From Burkholderia stagnalis (GTDB lineage Bacteria > Pseudomonadota > Gammaproteobacteria > Burkholderiales > Burkholderiaceae), in assembly GCF_902830275.1 (NCBI RefSeq), contig NZ_CADESW010000005.1:1-64000 (forward strand): a stretch of DNA of 64,000 nucleotides, read 5' to 3'. A program made the position numbers and the translations under genes. Of this stretch, positions 36,531 to 45,600 are shown piece by piece. The notes under the pieces were generated by a model, which ran no database searches, had not been told where the DNA came from, and was given only the letters and a program-made list of their open reading frames with translations. Position 1 is the stretch's first letter; each line of letters starts with the position of its first letter.

Positions 36531-37221
36531 GAGCTGCGGCTCCGGTAGCGCGTGTCGACGCAATGTATTGGGCCATTTCGGTGACCAGCTTCTCGATCTC
36601 CGCGCGAGCCTCCTTGAGGCCCTTCAGGTAGCGATTGTGGTGGTGGATGGTGGTGCCGAGCGCGAAGGTCTGCCGATAGACCTCGCGTTGGGCGATCTGG
36701 CTGTCCAGCAGATGTTCCCCTATTTCTTCTGCTCTTAGAATTTTTAAAATCTCTTCACGCATTTTAGTTTTTCCATTGACGCTATTGAGCATCAGTGCGG
36801 AAGACAGGTTCGGGTTACGTACTGCTCGCATGGATTCGATCATGCGGATCATTGCGACGGTGCTGTAGAGGTCTGCAGGCGATGGCGACAGTGGTACGAG
36901 ACAGAAGTCTGCGACTTCGAGTACCGACGCGATGCGCGGATCCTCGAGGTTGCCGGGGCAGTCGATGACGATCACATCGAAATGCGCATCCTGCTTCTTG
37001 ATCTCGCCACCGATCCCGCGGCCGGCCGGGGCCAGGGAGAGCACGGTCATCGGCAGGGTGTTCTCGCCACTCGTGACCCACCGGACGGACGTGCCCTGCG
37101 GGTCGGCGTCGATGAGTGCCACTTTGTTCCCGCCGGCCTCGAAGGCGGCGGCGATGTTGACGGAGATGGTGGTCTTTCCAGTACCACCCTTTTGATTGCT
37201 GACGGCGATCTTGAAAGCCAT
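36523..37221 (-). CDS. parA: ParA partition ATPase
   Basis: The 232-residue protein starts MAFKIAVSNQKGGTGKTTIS, with the deviant Walker A KGGTGKTT at residues 11-18, and then DADPQGTSVRW (A' motif) and VIVIDCPG (Walker B). It lacks the N-terminal helix-turn-helix of type Ia plasmid ParA, so it is a short type of the chromosome or Ib class and probably does not repress its own promoter by itself. A strong ribosome site (GGAGGG) precedes the ATG at 37221. Together with ParB and the parS sites upstream it should segregate this replicon. Confidence 0.92.
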   Translation of the reverse strand: MAFKIAVSNQKGGTGKTTISVNIAAAFEAGGNKVALIDADPQGTSVRWVTSGENTLPMTVLSLAPAGRGIGGEIKKQDAHFDVIVIDCPGNLEDPRIASVLEVADFCLVPLSPSPADLYSTVAMIRMIESMRAVRNPNLSSALMLNSVNGKTKMREEILKILRAEEIGEHLLDSQIAQREVYRQTFALGTTIHHHNRYLKGLKEARAEIEKLVTEMAQYIASTRATGAAAHG

Positions 37222-37317
37222 TAAATCCCTCCAAGGAGTTTTGCGTAATATATGCATTTGTTGGAGAAAAGTCCAGACAAGATGCTCTGATCGCGAGATT
37301 TTGAGCGAGGCGGTGCA

Positions 37318-37333
37318 GTTGTTACGTGACAAG
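37318..37333. promoter_or_regulatory. parS-like site, near-perfect
   Basis: GTTGTTACGTGACAAG differs from GTTGTCACGTGACAAC at two positions. It is the site closest to parA, about 100 bp upstream of its start, and could also influence the parAB promoter. Confidence 0.65.
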
Positions 37334-37540
37334 TAGCCGGATGGCTAACACGTGCGGAAGCGATGGAAGTGAGATTATGGAAATCAATAAAAATCTGATG
37401 GCTTGCAGTTGAGATGACGCGTGCGATCGACGAATTGGCTTTCCCTTGATACTGGATTAGTTCTTGGCCGCGACGGTATGCACTAAGCTGCTGCAAACAC
37501 ATTGCATCGTGCCGATTGGCTGACGATCAACATACGAGTA

Positions 37541-37556
37541 GTTGTTACGTGACAAG
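37541..37556. promoter_or_regulatory. parS-like site, near-perfect
   Basis: GTTGTTACGTGACAAG, identical to the site at 37318. The repeat of the same variant suggests it is kept by selection or arose by duplication. Confidence 0.65.
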
Positions 37557-37668
37557 CCGCCAAGCTGATGAGCCGATCGTGCGATCGGATGGTTGCATAG
37601 CCGAACGTCGCGCGATCGACAGGTATAGCGATTAACAGAGATGAAGTAGTGACTCGACCAAATGACAG

Positions 37669-37684
37669 GTTGTCACGTGACAAC
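37669..37684. promoter_or_regulatory. parS, perfect 16-bp palindrome
   Basis: GTTGTCACGTGACAAC. This is the palindrome I recall as the parS of the third replicon of Burkholderia cenocepacia. It lies about 450 bp upstream of parA. Confidence 0.85.
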
Positions 37685-37817
37685 ATGGGCAGGTGTCGAC
37701 GAACGTGGCTACGGTGTATTGGCTTGCTAAATGGAAACGGGCTTCTAGCAGTCGGTACTGGTGTTAGATTTCGTTCGCGGAAGTGGATGTGTGTCCGAGC
37801 TCTACCCACTGTTGATC

Positions 37818-37833
37818 GGTTGTCACGTGACAA
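37818..37833. promoter_or_regulatory. parS, perfect 16-bp palindrome
   Basis: GTTGTCACGTGACAAC again, 149 bp from the previous perfect copy. Spacing is irregular, as usual for chromosomal-type parS clusters. Confidence 0.85.
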
Positions 37834-38528
37834 CGGATGATCGAGCCGGGGCGTACGCCAGAGATGGTTGGGAAGCACTGGTTAGATTTCAGAGATCGAC
37901 GCGAACGGTTGGCGAATGGTTTCGGACGTGACGGGATGCGGAAATGAGCGAGTTCGTTGGGCAGTTTGACTCGCGAGATCCTAGGTCTTTTGCCGTGGGT
38001 GAAGCTCGATCTGGCGATCTGGTCTGGTATCGCACACTGATTGTCAGGCGCGTTGCGCATCAGGAGGCATGAGGGCAGGCAACATCTTCGATGTGTCCCC
38101 ATTAATGCGCTCCCTGATGTAGCGCACCCATTAGCTCGTTTGCTTGATGGCGGCCTGTCGCCAAGCAGAGGCTGTCTCCCGCCCAGCGGGGCACACCGTG
38201 GAAACCTGCGCGGGGATCGACAACACCCGATCCCCAGGCGCCGGCAGCGCACACGATTCGTATCGTGAAACATTCACACAAAGTAGGGTGCGGTCGCGGA
38301 AGCCTTATCTTATAAGGACTTCCGGGCGACTCTTCATGTTGTTTCACGCACGGAGGGCGCGCGCATCCCAAAAACAGGGGTCAACCAACTACACTTAAGG
38401 CGGCCACGCTTCTTCAGCCATGCGTAAGCATCAAATGTATTGATTGATACGTGTTGTGTCGTAAATGAAATGATTTCGGCGTGAGCCGAGCGTAATTCGG
38501 GGGTAATGCGATCCCCGCAGAGTGGTGA

Positions 38529-38544
38529 GTTGTCACGTGACAAC
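38529..38544. promoter_or_regulatory. parS, perfect 16-bp palindrome
   Basis: GTTGTCACGTGACAAC, about 1.3 kb upstream of parA. The whole stretch 37222-39288 carries parS-type sites and no gene I can support; short open frames have no recognisable motifs. Confidence 0.85.
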
Positions 38545-39065
38545 GCGACATTACGGAGTGGGCCCCTCCCGAAGCATGGTGTTTCACTTAGCGCCGTTAC
38601 GAAATGAGCGATATGAACGGAAGTGAAGTCAATAACGATGCTGGGGTAGGGCCGCCCCAGTTTCATTCTGAATTAATTGGCTGGATCGGCAGGCATCACC
38701 ACAATCCACGCGATAAATGGCCGAAGTAAAGAGCGATATCTGACCGCCTCCGAAACCCTGAGCCACGATAAGCCCGCATCCGCCCATTCAATAGTTCGCG
38801 ACGCAAATCGTCTTTGCGGTCCCACTTCCTGTCATTCGCGCTTGCCGGATCCATTACGTTGCCGTCCTAAATTCAATGCGCTCGATTGCATCGAACCTGC
38901 GGCATTGTCATCGCACATCGTCGCGGGCAGCCGGAGGTTCAGGGAAGCATACGCCGATCGACTTATTCAAATTGCCTCTTCCCCGGAGAAAATGCCAAAC
39001 CATCGAGCCCTCGTCCGGTCGATACGCGACCCGGGCCGCGACACGCGACCTCCGCACTCAGCGAA

Positions 39066-39081
39066 AGAGATTCGAATCTCT
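39066..39081. other. 16-bp perfect palindrome
   Basis: AGAGATTCGAATCTCT is fully palindromic and unlike the parS or iteron sequences. It lies in the gene-free stretch between the parS cluster and the MBL-fold gene. It could be an operator or a chance event. Confidence 0.4.
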
Positions 39082-39288
39082 CGCGGATCTCGCTGGCCAG
39101 ACTGAGGAGCGCCGGTAGTGAGGCTGCCCCGCAGCGTTTCAGGGCAACCCCGAGGAGCGGAATAGCCCTTCACCGCTGCATCGCCGATCGCGAAAGTCCC
39201 GGGGAGCGTTTCGTAACGCGCAGCATCAGGCAAACACGAACATGAATGCGAGGCGCTCGGCGTCAGCCGCCGGAATGACAACGATCAT

Positions 39289-40407
39289 CTACTTGGTTGC
39301 TCGCGCCGGACAGATTGCAAACCGCAACGACTTCGGCGCCTCGACCTTCTCGACGACATTGCGCCACCACCGCTCGCCGCAATGCGGCGCAACCAGGTCC
39401 AGCCGCTCACCCATCCGCGGCGTCGCAAGATCGACTCCGCGCGCCACGGCCAGCGCCGTCACGCGCTCGAACGGCTCCTGCCAGCGATGCATCGCCAGAT
39501 CGAACGTGCCGTTATGAATCGGCGCCAGCCAGCGGCCACGCAGATCCACATGCGCCTGCACGGTTTCTTCCGGCTGCATGTGGACGTACGGCCATTGCGC
39601 GTCGTACGCGCCCGTCTCGATCAGCGTCACGTCGAACGGCCCGAGACGTTCGCCGATGGTCCTGAAACCGTCGAAGTAGCCGGTGTCGCCGCTGAAGAAC
39701 ACGCGCAGGTCGCCGTCGACGATCACCCATGACGCCCACAGCGTGCTGTTGCCGTCGAGCAGGCTGCGGCCGGAGAAATGCTGCGCAGGCGTCGCGGTCA
39801 GCGTCACGCCGTCGATCTCCGCGCTTTGCCACCAGTCGAGCTGGCGCACCTTGGCCGCGTCGATGCCCCATTCGATCAGGCGATCGCCGACACCGAGCGG
39901 CGTCAGGAAACGCTCCGTCTTCGCGGCCAGCGCAAGCACGGTGTCGCGGTCCAGGTGATCGTAGTGATCGTGCGACAGGATCACGCCACGCAGCGGCGGC
40001 AAGTCGCCGAGCGCGATCGGCGGCGCATGGAAGCGTTTCGGGCCGACACGCCGGAACGGCGACGCGCGCTCGGCGAACACGGGATCGGTCAGCCAGAACT
40101 GGCCGCGCAGCTTGAGCAGCAGCGTCGAATGCCCGAGCCGGTAGAGGCTGCGATCCGGCGCCGCGTCGAGCTCCGCGCGGGTGAGTGTATCGACGGGCAG
40201 GGCGCCGGCCGGCACCGCGCCGCGCGGCTTGTGGAACATCATGTTCCACATGATGCCCAGCATCTTGCCGAGCCCTTCGGCGGGCCGCGGCGCGACGTTG
40301 CGAAAGCGTTCGCCGTCGTGTTGCGGCGAATGGGCGGACAACGCGCGGCCGCGCTTTGCAGCGGTCAGGCCGAGCGTACGTTGAATGAAATCGGGGAGCG
40401 ATGCCAT
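39289..40407 (-). CDS. MBL-fold metallohydrolase (NAPE-PLD/RomA-like)
   Basis: The 372-residue protein has the metallo-beta-lactamase motif ILSHDHYDHLDRDTV (HxHxDH) near residue 145. Further metal ligands are likely in ATPAQHFSGRSL and FFSGDTGYFDG, and the C-terminal His in LAPIHNGTFDLA. The stretch YRLGHSTLLLKLRGQFWLTD matches the NAPE-hydrolysing phospholipase D/RomA-like branch. No signal peptide is obvious. It diverges from a TetR gene, and the 81-bp gap contains palindromic sequences, so the TetR protein probably controls it. Confidence 0.85.
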   Translation of the reverse strand: MASLPDFIQRTLGLTAAKRGRALSAHSPQHDGERFRNVAPRPAEGLGKMLGIMWNMMFHKPRGAVPAGALPVDTLTRAELDAAPDRSLYRLGHSTLLLKLRGQFWLTDPVFAERASPFRRVGPKRFHAPPIALGDLPPLRGVILSHDHYDHLDRDTVLALAAKTERFLTPLGVGDRLIEWGIDAAKVRQLDWWQSAEIDGVTLTATPAQHFSGRSLLDGNSTLWASWVIVDGDLRVFFSGDTGYFDGFRTIGERLGPFDVTLIETGAYDAQWPYVHMQPEETVQAHVDLRGRWLAPIHNGTFDLAMHRWQEPFERVTALAVARGVDLATPRMGERLDLVAPHCGERWWRNVVEKVEAPKSLRFAICPARATK

Positions 40408-40428
40408 GAGTATCCATCCGGATGAAAG

Positions 40429-40444
40429 TACACTAAACAGTGTA
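40429..40444. promoter_or_regulatory. Candidate TetR operator 1
   Basis: TACACTAAACAGTGTA is an inverted repeat (TACACT / AGTGTA with a 4-base centre) in the gap between the divergent MBL-fold and TetR genes. Confidence 0.5.
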
Positions 40445-40468
40445 GTTTATTTCCGAGGAAAGTAAACT
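40444..40468. promoter_or_regulatory. Candidate TetR operator 2
   Basis: A near-palindrome directly next to operator 1: arms AGTTTATTTCC and GGAAAGTAAACT around GA. It lies about 20 bp before the TetR ATG and suits autoregulation. Confidence 0.45.
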
Positions 40469-40488
40469 GCCGGGTGTAAAATTTGAGA

Positions 40489-41142
40489 ATGGATACGAGC
40501 ACCACTCATCAACGTCTGACCGATCGAAAGCGGGCGGCCATCGTCAGCGCCGCGATCGAGGAGTTTCTCGCGGCCGGCTACGACGCGACCAGCATGGACC
40601 GCATTGCCGCGCGCGCGGATGTCTCCAAGCGCACGGTGTACAACCATTTCCCGAGCAAGGACGCGCTGTTCGCCGCGATCCTGCACCAGCTCTGGGACGC
40701 GAGCCATTCGGGCGCCACTCCGGCTTTTCGCAGCGACGTGCCGTTGCGCACGCAGTTGCTCGACCTGTTGACGCGCAAGCTGCGCCTGCTCAACGACGAC
40801 GCGTTTCTCGCGCTCGCGCGGGTCGCGATCGCGGCGGCCATTCATTCGCCGGAACGCGCGCGCGACATGGTCGAGCGTCTCGGCGAGCGCGAGGAAGACG
40901 TGACGGTGTGGATCCGCGCGGCCGCGGCCGCGGGCCGGCTCGCGGCGCCGGATCCGGCATTCGCGTCGCATCAGTTGCAGGGCATCGTGAAGGCGTTCGC
41001 GTTCTGGCCGCAGGTGACGATGGGACAGCCACCACTAAGCGACGAGGCGCAGAAGCAGGTCGCGGAATCTGCGGCCGACCTGTTTCTCGCGTACTACGAG
41101 CGAAAGCAGGGCGGCGACGGTCACGACGAAAGCGGACGCTGA
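40489..41142 (+). CDS. TetR-family transcriptional regulator
   Basis: The 217-residue product has an N-terminal TetR DNA-binding domain, with AAIVSAAIEEFLAAGYDATS and RIAARADVSKRTVYNHFPSK (residues about 15-60), and a variable C-terminal ligand domain resembling the AefR-like group (TetR_C). The ATG at 40489 gives MDTSTTHQRL; a TTG two codons earlier is open but unlikely. It diverges from the MBL-fold gene and is followed 116 bp later by the flavodoxin-like gene, so it may control both. Confidence 0.85.
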   Translation: MDTSTTHQRLTDRKRAAIVSAAIEEFLAAGYDATSMDRIAARADVSKRTVYNHFPSKDALFAAILHQLWDASHSGATPAFRSDVPLRTQLLDLLTRKLRLLNDDAFLALARVAIAAAIHSPERARDMVERLGEREEDVTVWIRAAAAAGRLAAPDPAFASHQLQGIVKAFAFWPQVTMGQPPLSDEAQKQVAESAADLFLAYYERKQGGDGHDESGR

Positions 41143-41258
41143 AGCGTCGGCGCACCGGAGCGCACTGCTTCGACACCCCGACGTTTGATCTACATTGGAA
41201 GCACATCCATGCCGCTCCCGCACATGCAGCGCATGGGCCGACACGTGAGCAAACCCGA

Positions 41259-41750
41259 ATGAAGACGCTGCTGATCGTCTACCACACGATGACCGGAGGC
41301 ACGCGACAGATGGCCGAGGCGGCCGCCGGCGCGGCGCGCGACCAGGCGGGCGTGTCGGTCCGGCTGCAGCGCGCGGACGAGACGGGCCCGGACGACGTGC
41401 TGTCGGCCGATGCATATCTGTTCGCGACGCCGGAGAATCTCGCCGCGATGTCCGGCCTGATGAAGGACTTTTTCGATCGCTGTTATTACGCGGCGCTCGA
41501 TCGCGTGAATGGCCGCCCGTACGCAACGATGATCTGCGCCGGCAGCGACGGACAGAATGCGTTGCGCCAGATCGATCGCATCGCGACCGGCTGGCGCCTG
41601 AAGAGCGTGGCGCCGGGCCTGATCGTGTGCACGCATGCGCAGACGACCGAGCGCATCCTCGCACCGAAGACGATCGACGCCGGCGATCTCGCGCGCTGCG
41701 CCGAACTCGGCGCGGGCCTCGCGGCCGGTCTTGCGCTCGGCGTGTTCTGA
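41259..41750 (+). CDS. Flavodoxin-like / NAD(P)H-FMN oxidoreductase family protein
   Basis: The 163-residue protein starts MKTLLIVYHTMTGGTRQMAE, with the phosphate-binding loop YHTMTGGT of flavodoxins at residues 8-15. It then has YLFATPENLAAMSGLMKDFF, which frames the FMN ring in this class. It probably binds FMN and carries electrons or reduces quinones. The longer open frame beginning at 40908 covers the TetR gene in another frame and is rejected. No partner gene is apparent. Confidence 0.8.
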   Translation: MKTLLIVYHTMTGGTRQMAEAAAGAARDQAGVSVRLQRADETGPDDVLSADAYLFATPENLAAMSGLMKDFFDRCYYAALDRVNGRPYATMICAGSDGQNALRQIDRIATGWRLKSVAPGLIVCTHAQTTERILAPKTIDAGDLARCAELGAGLAAGLALGVF

Positions 41751-41780
41751 ACCGAATGAAGTGCCGCGCGGCGCGGGATT

Positions 41781-41797
41781 TCCCATAAACGACTACC
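41781..41797 (-). repeat. Distal iteron-like site
   Basis: Minus strand GGTAGTCGTTTATGGGA fits the origin iteron very well (all conserved positions of the start GGTAG and end TTATGGGA). It lies about 7.8 kb right of the array, 30 bp after the flavodoxin-like gene. Confidence 0.55.
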
Positions 41798-41861
41798 ACG
41801 CAACAGGAAGCCACGCACCGCCACCGCATCGCACCAGCGATCCCGGCCGACACGCCGAACG

Positions 41862-42110
41862 TCATTCGGACACGCACTGCGCGCGCACCTGTTCGGCCGT
41901 CACCGTTCCCTGCTTCGAGCCGAAATGGCTCAGCACGAAATCGGCGAGCGCCGTGACATACGAATCCGAATAGGCGCCGCCGACCCCCAGTATCTGCTGC
42001 GTCCGTCCGCCGACCGTCGCGCCCGTGCCGTGCGGCAACACCTGCATGAGCACGGCGCCGGATGGGGCGTTGACCGCATGGCTGCCGGCGAGCGACGCGT
42101 ACCCAGTCCG
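41862..42110 (-). pseudogene. C-terminal relic of a cytochrome c gene
   Basis: The minus frame reads GSHAVNAPSGAVLMQVLPHG, then GVGGAYSDSYVTALADFVLS and HFGSKQGTVTAEQVRAQ, which is the usual C-terminus of cytochrome c subunits of membrane dehydrogenases (helix AYSDxxVxALADFV, then QGxVTAxQV). No CxxCH heme motif remains, and the frame continues upstream into unrelated sequence. It looks like the decayed end of a lost gene. The rest of 42111-42633 holds a small hairpin near 42513 and the leader of pyc, no other gene. Confidence 0.5.
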
Positions 42111-42633
42111 GCGTTCCGCACCGTGATCCGTACTGTGAAATTGCACAGCGGGCGAGCCGTGTTTGCGCTTCGCCGATGCGCAGCGTATGTTACGTGCGGG
42201 GCGCAACGGAGTAGACGGCATGGACGGAACAACACAATCCCATGCGCGGCAATACTGGTCTGCGCATGCACGCAAGTCCGCCTGAGGATCACCGCCGATG
42301 TTTCGAACTACGGAACACCTGATCGGGATGCATTGCGCAACGCCTGCGTTGCGCGCGGTAATGTCTGAGGCGCGTTTGATCGATCGACATCCCGAATGCA
42401 GCCCACGGAGCCGGCCGGCTGCCCGCTCGATTGCGCAGTTCAGCGTTGCAAGCGGGCTTCCACTTTTGAAACGAACGGCAAGCGGGCGCCGTGCCGTTCG
42501 CTTGCCAAATCAGGCACGTAGACGTGCCGGCCTCGGCTGGCCCGCCGCTTGCTTGCATCGATCCAGATTCGCGCCAGACCGTCACACGCCCCATGGGCTG
42601 GTTCCGTTCGACGACCGTTGATCCTTGCATAAC

Positions 42634-45600
42634 ATGACGCCTACCTCCATCCAGTCCATCCTGATCGCCAATCGCTCGGAAATCTCGATTCGCGTGATGC
42701 GTGCCGCCGCCGAACTGAACATGCGTACGGTAGCGATCTATTCGAAGGAAGACCGCCTCGCGCTGCATCGCTTCAAGGCCGACGAGAGCTACCTGATCGG
42801 CGAGGGCAAGAAGCCGCTTGCGGCGTATCTCGACATCGACGACATCCTGCGCGTCGCGCGGCAGGCGAAGGTCGACGCGATTCACCCCGGTTACGGCTTC
42901 CTGTCCGAGAACCCCGATTTCGCGCAGGCCGTGATCGACGCCGGCATCCGCTGGATCGGCCCCGCCCCCGACGTGATGCGCACGCTCGGCAACAAGGTGG
43001 CCGCGCGCAATGCCGCGATCGCGGCCGGCGTGCCGGTGATGCCGGCCACCGCGCCGCTGCCGGACGATCTCGACGCGTGCAAAGCGCTGGCCGCGGAAGT
43101 CGGCTATCCGTTGATGCTCAAGGCGAGCTGGGGCGGCGGTGGCCGTGGAATGCGCGTACTGGAAAACGCTCAGGACCTTGAAACCCTGCTGCCTGTCGCG
43201 CGTCGCGAGGCGCTGGCTGCATTCGGCAACGACGAGGTGTACGTCGAGAAGCTCGTGCGCAATGCACGGCACGTCGAGGTGCAGGTGCTCGGCGACCTGC
43301 ACGGCACGGTCGTGCATTTGTACGAGCGCGACTGCACGGTGCAGCGGCGCAACCAGAAAGTGGTCGAACGCGCGCCCGCGCCGTACCTCGATCGCGACGG
43401 CCGCCACGCGCTGTGCGAATCGGCGCTGCGCCTGATGCGCGCCGTCGGCTATACGCATGCGGGCACCGTCGAATTCCTGATGGATGCCGACACCAGCCAG
43501 TTCTACTTCATCGAGGTGAACCCGCGCATCCAGGTCGAGCACACGGTGACCGAAATGATCACCGGGATCGACATCGTCAAGGCGCAGATCCGCATCACGG
43601 AAGGTGGCCGCATCGGCCTGGCAGAGGACGCAACGGATGGCGACGGCGCGCTCGTCGCGCGCGCGGCCGGCGTGCCGGAACAACAGGCGATTCCGCTGAA
43701 CGGCCACGCGCTGCAATGCAGGATCACGACCGAGGACCCGGAGAACGACTTCCTGCCCGATTACGGGCGTCTCACGGCGTACCGCAGCGCAGCCGGCTTC
43801 GGCGTGCGGCTCGATGCCGGCACCGCCTATGGCGGCGCGGTGATCACGCCGTACTACGACTCGCTGCTCGTGAAGGTGACGACGTGGGCGCCGACGGCGG
43901 CCGAATCGATTCATCGGATGGATCGCGCGCTGCGCGAGTTCCGGATTCGCGGCGTCACGTCGAACCTGCAGTTTCTCGAAAACGTGATCAACCATCCGGC
44001 GTTCATCGCCGGCGACGTGACGACCCGCTTCATCGACAAGACACCGGAACTGCTCGAATTCGCGAAGCGCGGCGACCGCGCGACGAAGCTGCTGCGCTAT
44101 CTCGGCGAGCTGAACGTGAACGGCAACGCGGAGATGAACGGCCGCACGTTGCCGGCCCTGCCGTTGCCGAAACCGGTGCTGCCGAAGATCGATACGGCGG
44201 CGGCGATTCCGGCCGGCACGCGCGATCGCCTGCGCGAACTCGGCCCGGCGAAATTCGCGAACTGGATGCTCGACCAGAAGCAGGTGCTGCTGACCGATAC
44301 GACGATGCGCGACGCGCACCAGTCGCTGTTCGCGACGCGCATGCGCACCGCGGACATGCTGCCGATCGCACCGTTCTACGCGCGCGAGCTGTCGCAGCTG
44401 TTCTCGCTCGAATGCTGGGGCGGCGCGACCTTCGACGTCGCGCTGCGCTTCCTGAAGGAAGACCCGTGGGAACGCCTTGCGCTGCTGCGCGAGCGCGTGC
44501 CGAACATCCTGTTCCAGATGCTGCTGCGCGGCTCGAATGCGGTCGGTTACACGAACTACGCGGACAACGTCGTGCGCTTCTTCGTGAAGCAGGCCGCGAG
44601 CGCCGGCGTCGACGTATTCCGCGTGTTCGATTCGCTGAACTGGGTGCGCAACATGCGCGTGGCGATCGATGCGGTGGGCGACAGCGGAATGTTGTGCGAA
44701 GGCGCGATCTGCTATACCGGCGACCTGTTCGACACGTCGCGCGCGAAGTACGACCTCAAGTATTACGTCGGCATCGCGCGCGAGCTGCAGCAGGCCGGCG
44801 TGCACGTGCTCGGCATCAAGGACATGGCCGGCATCTGCCGTCCGCGGGCGGCCGCGACGCTCGTGAAGGCGCTCAAGGATGAAACGGGGCTGCCGGTGCA
44901 TTTCCACACGCACGACACGAGCGGCATTGCCGCGGCATCCGTGCTCGCGGCCGTCGAAGCAGGCTGTGACGCGGTGGACGGCGCGCTCGATGCGATGAGC
45001 GGCCTCACGTCGCAGCCGAACCTGTCGAGCATCGCGGCCGCGCTGGCCGGCAGCGAACGCGATCCGGGGCTGAACGCGGACCGCTTGCACGAGGCGTCGA
45101 TGTACTGGGAGGGCGTGCGCCGCTATTACGCGCCGTTCGAATCGGAGATCCGCGCGGGCACGGCCGACGTGTACCGCCACGAGATGCCCGGCGGCCAGTA
45201 CACGAACCTGCGCGAGCAGGCGCGTTCGCTCGGCATCGATCATCGCTGGACCGAGGTGTCGCGCGCGTATGCGGACGTGAACCGGCTGTTCGGCGATATC
45301 GTCAAGGTGACGCCGACGTCGAAGGTGGTCGGCGACATGGCGCTGATGATGGTCGCGAACGACCTGAGCGTGGACGACGTGCGCAATCCCGACAAGGACA
45401 TCGCATTCCCCGAGTCGGTCGTATCGCTGTTCAAGGGAGAACTGGGTTTCCCGCCGGACGGTTTTCCGGCAGAGCTGTCGCGCAAGGTGCTCAAGTGCGA
45501 ACCTCCCGCGCCGTATCGCCCCGGGGACCAGATTCTGCCGGTCGACCTCGATGCGGTGCGCACGCAGGCCGAGGCCGCGTGCGAGCAGCCGCTCGACGAT

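Noticed and set aside
38876..39245. Short overlapping open frames right of the parS cluster
   Set aside because: No start context, no motif and no codon bias like the real genes.
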